DNA from: an uncultured Selenomonadales bacterium
GTDB lineage: Bacteria; Bacillota; Negativicutes; Selenomonadales; Selenomonadaceae
Reading direction: 5' to 3'
Length of the DNA: 59,183 nt
NCBI GenBank assembly: GCA_937877565.1
Contig: CALFJB010000038.1
Coordinates: 1 to 59,183 of the forward strand
Shown here: positions 7,732 to 15,057 of the stretch, in pieces
Layout: each line of letters starts with the position of its first letter
Position numbering within the stretch: the first letter of the stretch is position 1
Notes under the pieces: generated by a model
The model's database searches: none
What the model was told of the DNA's origin: nothing
Seen by the model: only the letters and a program-made list of their open reading frames with translations
Translations under genes and position numbers: made by a program

Positions 7732-8746
7732 AATCAGCCCCCTTGTTAATCATTCTGTTAGAAAGTGCATCTTCTTCTGTTCGCAAAGTATTAGCTTGAG
7801 TTTTTTTAATTTCGGCAGATTTTGAAGTTGCCGCGTCTTTATCAGTCATCCACTGTGCAAAGTCTTCAGCAGAGCCAATTTCCAGATCGCAAATTTTCAT
7901 TCGCAAATTTTGAAGCGTCCTTGCACTTGGAGGAACTTCCAACTTTGAAAGCTCCTGCTTGCGTTCTTCCCAATCTTTTTTAACAACGTCAAGCATCAGC
8001 GTTTTCAATTCTTCACGAATATTATCTTGCCCTAAAGTTCCACTTTCCAAAATTTCTCTATATTTTTCTTCGGCGTCTAAAATAATTTCGTCGTGGCGGG
8101 AAATAATTTCTGCGGACTGTTCAAGATATTTATCAAGTTGAACGCGGCGCACGGCTTTTAACTTGATGACGAATTCTTGAAAATTTTGAATGCTGACAAT
8201 TTGCCATTCGTCATTTGAATTGCGGCGCAAAATTACATTGAAAATAAAGTCCTGTGCAAGTTCCTCTTGATAAACTATAACTTTTGCGGCGGCTTCGTTT
8301 GAATTTTTGGGATTAATCGCCACAACTTCAACGCCACGATATTTAAATTTGTCAAGCCCCGTCCGTTCCAAAAGTGTTTTAATACTGGCGTTTTCTTCTT
8401 TATTAAAATTGCCGGTTTCAATATATGAATCAATCGCCGCCTTCAAACTTAAAAGTAGCGGCTCGCGTAGCATTTCAGCAAAATTTCTAACTGCTGCCTT
8501 TTCATCTTCAGTTTGATCCGCGTCCGTCACGCCTTCAACAATGCTACTATAGCTGTCATCCAAAATACTTTCCAGATTGACGACTTTATAAAAATCCGCC
8601 TTGTTGTGATTTTCAACGGCTTTTTCAACAGTTTTAATCGCGTAATTTGGCGTATCTTTGCCGGAAATTAAAAGGTTGTAGCCGCCACAGGCAATAGCTA
8701 ACGCGGCAATTCCGGAAACAATGCCCAATTTTAATTTTCTATCCAA
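7721..8746 (-). CDS. Membrane-anchored DUF2939-like protein
   Basis: A 341-residue protein with one N-terminal hydrophobic segment (LGIVSGIAALAIACGGYNLL) and a large extracytoplasmic part. LAIAC could be a weak lipobox, but a simple membrane anchor is as likely. The stretch TPNYAIKTVEKAVENHNKAD followed by VVNLESILDDSYSSIV resembles DUF2939, whose members begin with a repeated small helical unit. Residues about 210-320 are strongly charged and helical. The TTG start at 8746 follows AAGGGGAG. It overlaps the phosphatase gene downstream. Function unknown. Confidence 0.7.
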   Translation of the reverse strand: MDRKLKLGIVSGIAALAIACGGYNLLISGKDTPNYAIKTVEKAVENHNKADFYKVVNLESILDDSYSSIVEGVTDADQTEDEKAAVRNFAEMLREPLLLSLKAAIDSYIETGNFNKEENASIKTLLERTGLDKFKYRGVEVVAINPKNSNEAAAKVIVYQEELAQDFIFNVILRRNSNDEWQIVSIQNFQEFVIKLKAVRRVQLDKYLEQSAEIISRHDEIILDAEEKYREILESGTLGQDNIREELKTLMLDVVKKDWEERKQELSKLEVPPSARTLQNLRMKICDLEIGSAEDFAQWMTDKDAATSKSAEIKKTQANTLRTEEDALSNRMINKGADYEY

Positions 8747-8810
8747 TAATAACTCCCCTTGACAAAAAATAATGCAGGTATATTCGGCGAAAATTAATTT
8801 TCTTCCTGCA

Positions 8811-8834
8811 AAAAAATTGAGAGCTTCCGCTCCC
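8811..8834 (-). terminator. Intrinsic terminator after DUF262 gene
   Basis: On the minus strand GGGAGC / GCTCTC forms a short stem with a GGAA tetraloop, followed by AATTTTTTT just past the stop of the DUF262 gene. Confidence 0.6.
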
Positions 8835-8836
8835 GC

Positions 8837-10558
8837 TCATCTAATCAAATTATTTTCTATCAAATAATTTATAAAGCTGCTGAAAATCTTTTTGTTGCGT
8901 TCCTGAATTTCAGATTCATTAAAATCTTTGTAAGTCTCTGCAAGTTTTAAAATTTCCAAATTGAAACTGGGCAAATCATTTTTTTTGCCGGTTTTACCGA
9001 GATAATATTTTTTCTTATCGCCAAAACGATAATCTGACGCGCGAATATTTATACGCTTTTCAAGTAAAATTTTGTTCCCCAAAAGTTCAATTTTTTCTTC
9101 GTCTTTAAGCGGCTCATCTTCATTGCGCTTTTTGGCGTAAATGTGTTCAATTTCCAATTTTGTATCAAGCGGCGGCAATTCTTGATTTTCATTTTGAAAA
9201 AGCCACCATACCAACATTGCGCGGGTAATTGGCTTTGTATTTGAAAATTTTGTTGAATCAAGTTGATATTCAAAGTACGTTCGATTTTGTCTATAAAATT
9301 TAAAATTTAACTCGTTGCCGTTTAAAATATTTTGAAATTCTAAGAAAAACGGGCGGCGAATTGACTGGACGCCGGGTTGAGCTATTGCCTGCATTAAAAG
9401 CATTGCCGTTATTTTATCCAAAAATTTATAAAAATTTTCTTCGTCCAATCTGTTTTTTTCATCACGGTTGCCAATAAAATAAATCGAAACAATATTTTCC
9501 CAAAGTGAATACGGCGAATAATTCAATACATAAAATCTTTTCAAAATTCTTTGAGAAAATCTTTCTTCATTGCGATTGAAAACATCATTCCAAAAATCGG
9601 CAAGCTCCATCAAGTCTTCAAAAGTTTTTTCGGATTTTAAAATTTCGTAATTATTTTTTTCGTAATAGACACGCAAGCCGGAAAAAGTATCGCTTTTAGT
9701 TCCTGACATTGCCCGCAAATAGTACGTGTACTTCATAAATAAATCATCTGCCGGAGTACCTCTGCGCGGGTGGAAATTATCATTGCAAATTTTTTCCAAC
9801 TTTTTCCAACGTCTTACAAAATCATCTTTCGCCGGTTTACCTTGCGTTTTAAAAAATTTATAAAATTGCGCCTTGAAAATATCAGAATCTGAAAGCGGTC
9901 TGCCTCTGTCATTCAGCGTTGTAAAAATTCTCAACGCCGTATTTTGCGAATTGGCTTCAATTGGAAGGATTATGCAATTTTTTAAAATTCTTTTCGGAAA
10001 ATAGGAAAAATCATCAGGTTGATCATTTTTAAAACCGTCGATTTTTTTCTGGAAATAACGATAATTTTTTGAATAAAGACTTTTATTGCCCTTCGTTGCC
10101 GTTCCATTTTTAATGATTGATTTTAATTCGGTAATATTTTCGTCGGTTGCAACTTCGGATTCAATTTTGAGGCGGTTTTCATCAGGGTTATCATCTTCAT
10201 CAATGTACCAAATACATTCAGCGATTAAATCTTTTATTTTAGATTTATTGTCTGACATGGCGGCATAAAAAGCCCGCAACAAAAGTATCAAGGTAACTAA
10301 GCGTTGTTGCCCGTCGATAACTTCATTTTGCTCACAATCATTTTTAAAAGTTACAATCGTACCCAAAAAATATTCATCTTTATCGGGATTAAAATTTCTG
10401 TCCGCCGGAAAAGCGAATGTATATAAATCTTCCCAAAGAGTTTCACATTCATCTTGCTCCCAAGAATAAGGACGCTGATAATCAGGAATAAGAAAATTTA
10501 CCCCGCGTTCTGAAAAAATGTCGTGAATACTTTTTTTTGAAATGTTTAAATCTGACAT
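8837..10558 (-). CDS. DUF262/DUF1524 protein, GmrSD-like putative defence nuclease
   Basis: A 573-residue protein with both domains of the GmrSD family in one chain. The N-terminal DUF262 (ParB-like) domain shows IPDYQRPYSWEQDECETLW, then FLGTIV and the nucleotide-binding motif VIDGQQRLVTL near residue 80. RIFTTLNDRGRPLSDSDIFKA is also characteristic. The C-terminal DUF1524 HNH-type domain carries LEIEHIYAKK, then LLGNKILLEKRIN with the expected GN and N residues. GmrSD cleaves DNA carrying glucosylated hydroxymethylcytosine; related proteins are common in defence islands, and this one is probably a modification-dependent restriction enzyme by inference. ATG at 10558 follows AAAGGAG. Confidence 0.85.
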   Translation of the reverse strand: MSDLNISKKSIHDIFSERGVNFLIPDYQRPYSWEQDECETLWEDLYTFAFPADRNFNPDKDEYFLGTIVTFKNDCEQNEVIDGQQRLVTLILLLRAFYAAMSDNKSKIKDLIAECIWYIDEDDNPDENRLKIESEVATDENITELKSIIKNGTATKGNKSLYSKNYRYFQKKIDGFKNDQPDDFSYFPKRILKNCIILPIEANSQNTALRIFTTLNDRGRPLSDSDIFKAQFYKFFKTQGKPAKDDFVRRWKKLEKICNDNFHPRRGTPADDLFMKYTYYLRAMSGTKSDTFSGLRVYYEKNNYEILKSEKTFEDLMELADFWNDVFNRNEERFSQRILKRFYVLNYSPYSLWENIVSIYFIGNRDEKNRLDEENFYKFLDKITAMLLMQAIAQPGVQSIRRPFFLEFQNILNGNELNFKFYRQNRTYFEYQLDSTKFSNTKPITRAMLVWWLFQNENQELPPLDTKLEIEHIYAKKRNEDEPLKDEEKIELLGNKILLEKRINIRASDYRFGDKKKYYLGKTGKKNDLPSFNLEILKLAETYKDFNESEIQERNKKIFSSFINYLIENNLIR

Positions 10559-10611
10559 AAATTTCTCCTTTCAAAAAGTTTTTTTTCTGCGCGTTGAAAA
10601 ATTTTCCTTCA

Positions 10612-10643
10612 CAAAAAAAGCCGGAAGTTATCAAACTCCCGAC
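10612..10643 (-). terminator. Intrinsic terminator after HPr-like gene
   Basis: On the minus strand GTCGGGAGTT and AACTTCCGGC form a 10-bp stem with two wobble pairs around TGAT, followed by seven T residues. It separates the HPr-like gene from the DUF262 gene. Confidence 0.75.
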
Positions 10644-10671
10644 CGTAAAAGGTTTCAATATTTAAATTTAA

Positions 10672-11061
10672 TCAGCTGTCAGATTCTTTACCGCTGATAA
10701 TTTTTGAAATTCTATTAAAAGCCTCGCGGTTATTTTCACCGTGAATCGTAAGCACCAAAGATTTATCCGCCGTTATCGCCAAATTTACAAGCGAAAGGAT
10801 GCTGTCAGACGTGCCGGACTTTGTACCAGATGCAATTTCGATAAGGCAGCCGGTATCTTCGGCAACTTTGACAATTTGAGCGCACTCACGGAAGCAAAGT
10901 TTAATTTTCGATACAAGAATGAATGAAACGACAGCCGGAATTTTTTCAGCCGCTTTTTCAACAGTTTTCTTAGTTTTTTTAGCCAAAGACATCGCCTCCT
11001 TGTTGGTGGTAATTGTATTTATATTTTTAACTTTCGTTTTAGTTTTCAAATTAGATTTCAT
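10672..11061 (-). CDS. HPr-like domain protein lacking the phosphorylated His
   Basis: A 129-residue protein. Residues about 1-45 are a Lys/Thr/Ala-rich, helical, low-complexity tail. Residues about 46-128 have the layout of the PTS phosphocarrier HPr: a first strand, the active-site helix, EIASGTKSGTSDSILSLVNLAI around the regulatory-Ser helix, and LTIHGENNREAFNRISKII at the end. At the active loop, where HPr has GLHARPA, this protein reads LCFREC, so the His that accepts phosphate from PEP is absent, while a Ser is kept at the Ser46-like position. It is therefore unlikely to carry phosphate and may be regulatory. ATG at 11061 is chosen because GAAAGGAG precedes it. Confidence 0.65.
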   Translation of the reverse strand: MKSNLKTKTKVKNINTITTNKEAMSLAKKTKKTVEKAAEKIPAVVSFILVSKIKLCFRECAQIVKVAEDTGCLIEIASGTKSGTSDSILSLVNLAITADKSLVLTIHGENNREAFNRISKIISGKESDS

Positions 11062-11114
11062 TTTAAAAACTCCTTTCAGAGGATTTACCGCCGCCACTTC
11101 CCTGTGACGGTTAA

Positions 11115-11143
11115 ATTTTAACTTTTTTTCATATTTACGTCAA
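11115..11143 (-). promoter_or_regulatory. Putative promoter of HPr-like gene
   Basis: On the minus strand TTGACG (11143-11138), 17 bases, then TAAAAT (11120-11115), about 55 bases before the start codon. Confidence 0.7.
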
Positions 11144-11225
11144 CCGGCAATTATTATTGTTTTGGAAAAAATTTATTCGTATTCGGCAGGAATTTCCTTT
11201 TTATTTTCAGATTCGGCAAAAAATA

Positions 11226-11254
11226 TTGTAAACTAACGAAGCATAAATTATAAT
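11226..11254 (+). promoter_or_regulatory. Putative promoter of TPR gene
   Basis: TTGTAA at 11226-11231, 17 bases, TATAAT at 11249-11254; the start codon is at 11287. Confidence 0.7.
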
Positions 11255-11286
11255 AATGAAGATTTTATTTTAATGGAGATTGACAG

Positions 11287-12213
11287 ATGAAAGGCTTTTT
11301 ATCAAGATTTTTTCCGGAATTGTGTGCTGCTGTGGTTGCGGGAGTAATTTTATATTTCGCGCAGGGATATTTAGATTCTCCGCATAAAACAGCCGAAGAA
11401 TATTTTATAAGCGGAAATGAAAAAATGGACGCCCAAAATTATGAAGATGCTATTTTAGATTATACATCCGCAATTCAGTTAAATCCTAAATATATGGAGG
11501 CATATTGGAAACGTGCAGAAAGTAATTTCAATTTAAAAAGTTATGAATCGGCTATTTCAGATTATAATCAAGCAATAAAGTTGGGTTTGCACGAAGCGTC
11601 CGCCTATAATAATCGGGGCGATTGCCATGCTTTTTTAAATAATTATGATAAAGCTGTTGAAGATTTTACTCAAGCAATGAAATTGGGTTCCAATGATTCT
11701 GTTACCTATACTTCACGCGGTATCGCTTGCTATCAACTAGGTAATTATGAACAAGCTGTCGAAGATTTTAACGCTACAATTTCTTTGGGATGGAAGGACG
11801 ATATAATTTATAATTTTCTTGGATTATCATATTTTCATTTAAAAAATTATGAACAAGCAATTATAAATTTTGAAAATGCCATTGCGCTTGGCAAAAACAA
11901 AGATGAATATCTTTACAGATGTTTAGGCAATTCCTATTATTATTTAGGAAAGTATTCTCAAGCTATCGAAAGTTACAGTAAAATTATTGAATTTAACCCA
12001 AACTATGATATTGCCTACAATAATCGCGGTCTTTGTTACGCCACTTTAGAAAAATATGATGAGGCTTTGCAAGATTATTCAAAAGCTATTGAATTAAATC
12101 CTAATAATACGCTTGCATATGGTAATAGAGCTGAAATTTATTTAAAATTTAACGAAAACGAAAAAGCTGCCGAAGATTTAAAAAAAGCCAAAGAAATTGC
12201 CAATCGTCAATAA
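11287..12213 (+). CDS. Membrane-anchored TPR repeat protein
   Basis: A 308-residue protein. One N-terminal transmembrane segment (LCAAVVAGVILYFAQGYL, residues about 12-29) is followed by seven or so tetratricopeptide repeats with the usual pattern (AYNNRGDCHAFLNNYDKAVE, TYTSRGIACYQLGNYEQAVE, AYNNRGLCYATLEKYDEALQ). TPR arrays bind other proteins; the partner is unknown. The start is ATG at 11287, with TGGAGAT before it and its own promoter upstream. The codons look more AT-rich than in neighbouring housekeeping genes. A second strong promoter follows directly, so it is probably monocistronic. Confidence 0.88.
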   Translation: MKGFLSRFFPELCAAVVAGVILYFAQGYLDSPHKTAEEYFISGNEKMDAQNYEDAILDYTSAIQLNPKYMEAYWKRAESNFNLKSYESAISDYNQAIKLGLHEASAYNNRGDCHAFLNNYDKAVEDFTQAMKLGSNDSVTYTSRGIACYQLGNYEQAVEDFNATISLGWKDDIIYNFLGLSYFHLKNYEQAIINFENAIALGKNKDEYLYRCLGNSYYYLGKYSQAIESYSKIIEFNPNYDIAYNNRGLCYATLEKYDEALQDYSKAIELNPNNTLAYGNRAEIYLKFNENEKAAEDLKKAKEIANRQ

Positions 12214-12234
12214 GATATTAACATTTTTCTTTTC

Positions 12235-12263
12235 TTGACGTGAAACTTTGCAGGAAATATAAT
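12235..12263 (+). promoter_or_regulatory. Putative promoter of fhlB-like gene and downstream run
   Basis: TTGACG at 12235-12240, 17 bases, TATAAT at 12258-12263, 30 bases before the start codon of the fhlB-like gene. It may drive the closely spaced genes that follow. Confidence 0.75.
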
Positions 12264-12292
12264 AATGCAGAATTTTGGAGGTGGGAATTGTA

Positions 12293-12637
12293 ATGGACGA
12301 AGATTATCAAAAAACTGAAGAGGAACGAATAGCCGAACAAAAAGCCGTTGCGTTAAAGTACGATATGCAAAAAGACACTGCGCCGCGCGTCATTGCCAAA
12401 GGTAAAGGACATGTGGCGGAACATATTTTGGCAACGGCTCAACAAAATTCAATTCCCGTGTACCAAAATAAAACGCTTGTCAATATGTTGATGGCTTTGG
12501 AAATTGACAGAGAAATTCCGCCGGAGCTTTATAAAGCTATTGCTGAAGTTATGGCGTATGTTTACCAAATGGACAAAGAAAAAGGACGCGCTAACGCGGC
12601 ACAAGCTTTACAACGCAGCCGCCGACCTTTGATATAG
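12293..12637 (+). CDS. FhlB-like protein (C-terminal FlhB domain only)
   Basis: A 114-residue protein matching the cytoplasmic C-terminal domain of the flagellar export switch FlhB: AVALKYDMQKDTAPRVIAKG, then HVAEHILATAQQNSIPVYQN and IPPELYKAIAEVMAYVYQMD. The membrane domain and the NPTH autocleavage motif of full-length FlhB are absent. Such stand-alone FlhB-C proteins (FhlB, YlqH) can partly replace the FlhB C-domain in export. No other flagellar gene is in the window. ATG at 12293 is preferred over the upstream TTG because GGAGGTG lies at 12277-12283. The stop codon TAG is formed by the first bases of a TTAGGG-type element. Confidence 0.85.
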   Translation: MDEDYQKTEEERIAEQKAVALKYDMQKDTAPRVIAKGKGHVAEHILATAQQNSIPVYQNKTLVNMLMALEIDREIPPELYKAIAEVMAYVYQMDKEKGRANAAQALQRSRRPLI

Positions 12638-12693
12638 GGACTAATGGCTAGGGATTTTTCCCTAATCCCTAACTCCTAATCCCTAGTCCCTAG
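12635..12693 (+). repeat. TTAGGG/CCCTAA palindromic element
   Basis: A G-rich arm (TAGGGACTAATGGCTAGGGA) followed by a C-rich arm built from CCCTAATCCCTAACTCCTAA units and ending CCCTAGTCCCTAG, able to fold back on itself. It spans the stop codon of the fhlB-like gene and the spacer before the next gene. Confidence 0.85.
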
Positions 12694-12720
12694 AATGAGC
12701 GACCGAAGGGAGCGAATGAC

Positions 12721-13392
12721 TTGCCTATTTATAACGCGCAGATTTTAGAAATAGATGCGGCAGAAACTCGCCGTTACGCCGGTTTAAAAAAAGCCGCCAA
12801 CTTCGACGAAAAAAATATTTTGGACGCCTGCGAAGAGGCACTTTTACTTTTGGAAGTGCGCGGGATTTATAAAATTTACGATTATGACTGCGAAAAGCAC
12901 ATTGTAAAATCTGCGCCGGAATTTGAAATTTTGGGCAATTCGATTATCAAACATTTGGCGGGCTGTGAAAAAGTTGCGTGCATTGCGGTAACAGTTGGCG
13001 AAAACATTGAGCGGGAAGTTACAAAAAAATTCGACGCAGGAAATTATGTATCGTCGGTACTTTTGGACGCCGCCGCCACTGCCGCCGTTGAACAAGCTGC
13101 TGACGAATTGGAAAAAGCCATTAACCGCGTTGTTGCCAAAGAAAGTTTAAAAATGCGTTGGCGATTCAGTCCCGGTTACGGCGATTGGCAACTTGAAAAT
13201 CAGAAAAAATTTTTTTATGTTACAGGTGCGCCTGAAATTGGAATGAATCTGACAGAATCGTTAATGCTTGTACCGCGTAAATCTGTTACGGCGATTATTG
13301 GACTGGAAAAAATTATTTCTAACGATAAAAATCAAAAACACAAAAAATCCTGCGCGAATTGCGGGAAAATAAATTGTCTTGCTAGGAGCTGA
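12721..13392 (+). CDS. MetH-reactivation-domain-like protein
   Basis: A 223-residue protein resembling the C-terminal activation domain of B12-dependent methionine synthase: RWRFSPGYGDW (the RxxPGYGD S-adenosylmethionine-binding signature) and LTESLMLVPRKSVTAIIGL. The four-domain MetH is not present here. In many Firmicutes and Negativicutes a separate reactivation protein works with a shorter MetH, restoring oxidised cob(II)alamin by reductive methylation. The C-terminus carries CANCGKINCLAR, a possible metal-binding Cys cluster. TTG at 12721 follows AAGGGAG. Its 3' end overlaps the longest frame of dapF. Confidence 0.85.
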   Translation: MPIYNAQILEIDAAETRRYAGLKKAANFDEKNILDACEEALLLLEVRGIYKIYDYDCEKHIVKSAPEFEILGNSIIKHLAGCEKVACIAVTVGENIEREVTKKFDAGNYVSSVLLDAAATAAVEQAADELEKAINRVVAKESLKMRWRFSPGYGDWQLENQKKFFYVTGAPEIGMNLTESLMLVPRKSVTAIIGLEKIISNDKNQKHKKSCANCGKINCLARS

Positions 13393-13396
13393 TAAT

Positions 13397-14200
13397 TTGA
13401 AGAAATTTGAAAAATGGCAAGGTTGCGGCAACGATTTTATAATAATTAACAGCATCCATACCGGAAAAATTGACGACGCCGAAAAAATTATAAAACTTTG
13501 TGACAGACATTTTGGAATTGGCGCGGACGGCGTGATTTATGTTTTGCCGTCTGAAGTTGCGGACGCTCGTATGAGAATTTTCAATGCTGACGGTTCAGAG
13601 CCGGAAATGTGCGGCAATGGTATTCGTTGTTTCACAAAATTTTTACTCGGCAACAAGTCTGACAGTTTGACAGTTGAAACGGGCGCGGGCGTTTTAACCG
13701 TGCAACTTAAAAATAATTTGGTTACGGTTGATATGGGCGAACCAATTTTGACGGCTGAAAAAATTCCAGTAACTTTCGACAAAGAAAAAGTTATCGCTGA
13801 ACCGTTGCAAGTTGACGGCGAAAATTTTAAAATTACCTGCGTTTCAATGGGAAATCCTCATTGCGTCGTTTTCGTTGACGATTTATCTAAAATCAATCTT
13901 GAAAAAATTGGATCGCAATTTGAAAATCATAAAATTTTCCCGCGCCGTACAAATACTGAATTTGTGGAAGTTATCAGCCGGAATGAATTAAAAATGCGCG
14001 TTTGGGAACGTGGCAGCGGTATAACTTTGGCTTGCGGCACGGGTACTTGTGCAACGGTTGTAGCGGCGAATTTAAATAATTTGGCTGACAGGTCGGCAAC
14101 TGTCCACCTTGACGGCGGCGATTTAAAAATTGAATGGGGCGCAGATAATCACGTTTATATGACGGGCGCGGCTGAAAAAGTTTTTGACGGAATTATTTAA
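13397..14200 (+). CDS. dapF: Diaminopimelate epimerase
   Basis: A 267-residue enzyme converting LL- to meso-diaminopimelate, the precursor of lysine and of the peptidoglycan cross-linking residue. Both catalytic cysteines are visible: SEPEMCGNGIRCF and LACGTGTCATVVA. The N-terminus FEKWQGCGNDFII is typical. TTG at 13397 is chosen over the earlier TTG at 13379 because TAGGAG at 13383-13388 sits 8 bases upstream. It follows the MetH-reactivation gene by 4 bases and is followed by gmk within 13 bases, so it lies inside a co-transcribed run. Confidence 0.95.
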   Translation: MKKFEKWQGCGNDFIIINSIHTGKIDDAEKIIKLCDRHFGIGADGVIYVLPSEVADARMRIFNADGSEPEMCGNGIRCFTKFLLGNKSDSLTVETGAGVLTVQLKNNLVTVDMGEPILTAEKIPVTFDKEKVIAEPLQVDGENFKITCVSMGNPHCVVFVDDLSKINLEKIGSQFENHKIFPRRTNTEFVEVISRNELKMRVWERGSGITLACGTGTCATVVAANLNNLADRSATVHLDGGDLKIEWGADNHVYMTGAAEKVFDGII

Positions 14201-14213
14201 GGCAGGTTATGAA

Positions 14214-14825
14214 ATGCAAAAAGGTTTATTGGTTGTAATTTCCGGTGCAAGCGGCACGGGCAAAGGTACTGTTTGCAAAAAATTGTTGGCAGAATCTGAA
14301 AAAATATTTTATTCCATTTCGGCTACGACGCGGCAACCTCGCGCAGGTGAAACTGACGGCGTAGAATATTTTTTTGTGACGGTGGAAGAATTTAAAAATT
14401 GGATAGCTGAAGATAAATTTTTGGAATACGCCGAAGTTTACGGCAATTTTTACGGTACACCAATTCATAAAATCGAAGAAAGATTAAATCGCGGCGAAGA
14501 CGTTTTACTTGAAATTGACATTCAAGGCGCGTTGAACGTAATGAAAAAACGTCCCGACGGCGTTTATATTTTTCTGTTGCCGCCGTCATTGGAGGAATTA
14601 AAAAACCGAATTAAAGGGCGCGGCAGTGAATCGCCTGAAACTTTTGAACGTCGTTTTCAATCTGCAACGAATGAAATTGCAACGGGCAAAAAATATCAGT
14701 ACGTTGTAGTTAATGACACGGTTGACGCGGCTGTAGAAAAAATTAAATCGATACTTGCCGCCGAACGTTGCAAAGTTAATCGCAACGAAAATCTTTTTGA
14801 AAAATTGTTAGGAGATGTAATTTAA
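14214..14825 (+). CDS. gmk: Guanylate kinase
   Basis: A 203-residue enzyme phosphorylating GMP to GDP with ATP. The P-loop GASGTGKGT is near residues 11-19; the GMP-binding segment YSISATTRQPRAGETDGVEYFF and the LEIDIQGA strand are intact. Start ATG at 14214 follows GGCAGG, though the frame is open further upstream into dapF. The gmk-rpoZ-coaBC order is the common Firmicutes arrangement; the yicC/remA genes that often precede it are not here. Confidence 0.95.
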   Translation: MQKGLLVVISGASGTGKGTVCKKLLAESEKIFYSISATTRQPRAGETDGVEYFFVTVEEFKNWIAEDKFLEYAEVYGNFYGTPIHKIEERLNRGEDVLLEIDIQGALNVMKKRPDGVYIFLLPPSLEELKNRIKGRGSESPETFERRFQSATNEIATGKKYQYVVVNDTVDAAVEKIKSILAAERCKVNRNENLFEKLLGDVI

Positions 14826-14826
14826 A

Positions 14827-15057
14827 TTGAGCACATTTATTCCGAGCATGGTAAATCCTTCAACAGATGAAATGGTAAAACGCACGCACAGCCGCTATAC
14901 GCTTGTTGTATTGGCATCGAAACGTGCGCGGCAACTTTTGGCGGGTGAACCTTGCCACGTCGAAAATCCGGCAAATAAATTCGTTACAAACGCAATGGAA
15001 GAAATTTACGAAGGTAAAATTTCCTACTCAATGAACGGGGAAGCTACAGATGAATGA
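14827..15057 (+). CDS. rpoZ: RNA polymerase omega subunit
   Basis: A 76-residue protein that stabilises the beta-prime subunit in core RNA polymerase. It shows the omega pattern RYTLVVLASKRARQLL after an N-terminal STDEMVKRTHS segment. The TTG start at 14827 comes directly after the gmk stop, with AGGAGATG overlapping the end of gmk. Its 3' end overlaps coaBC by 8 bases. Confidence 0.92.
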   Translation: MSTFIPSMVNPSTDEMVKRTHSRYTLVVLASKRARQLLAGEPCHVENPANKFVTNAMEEIYEGKISYSMNGEATDE

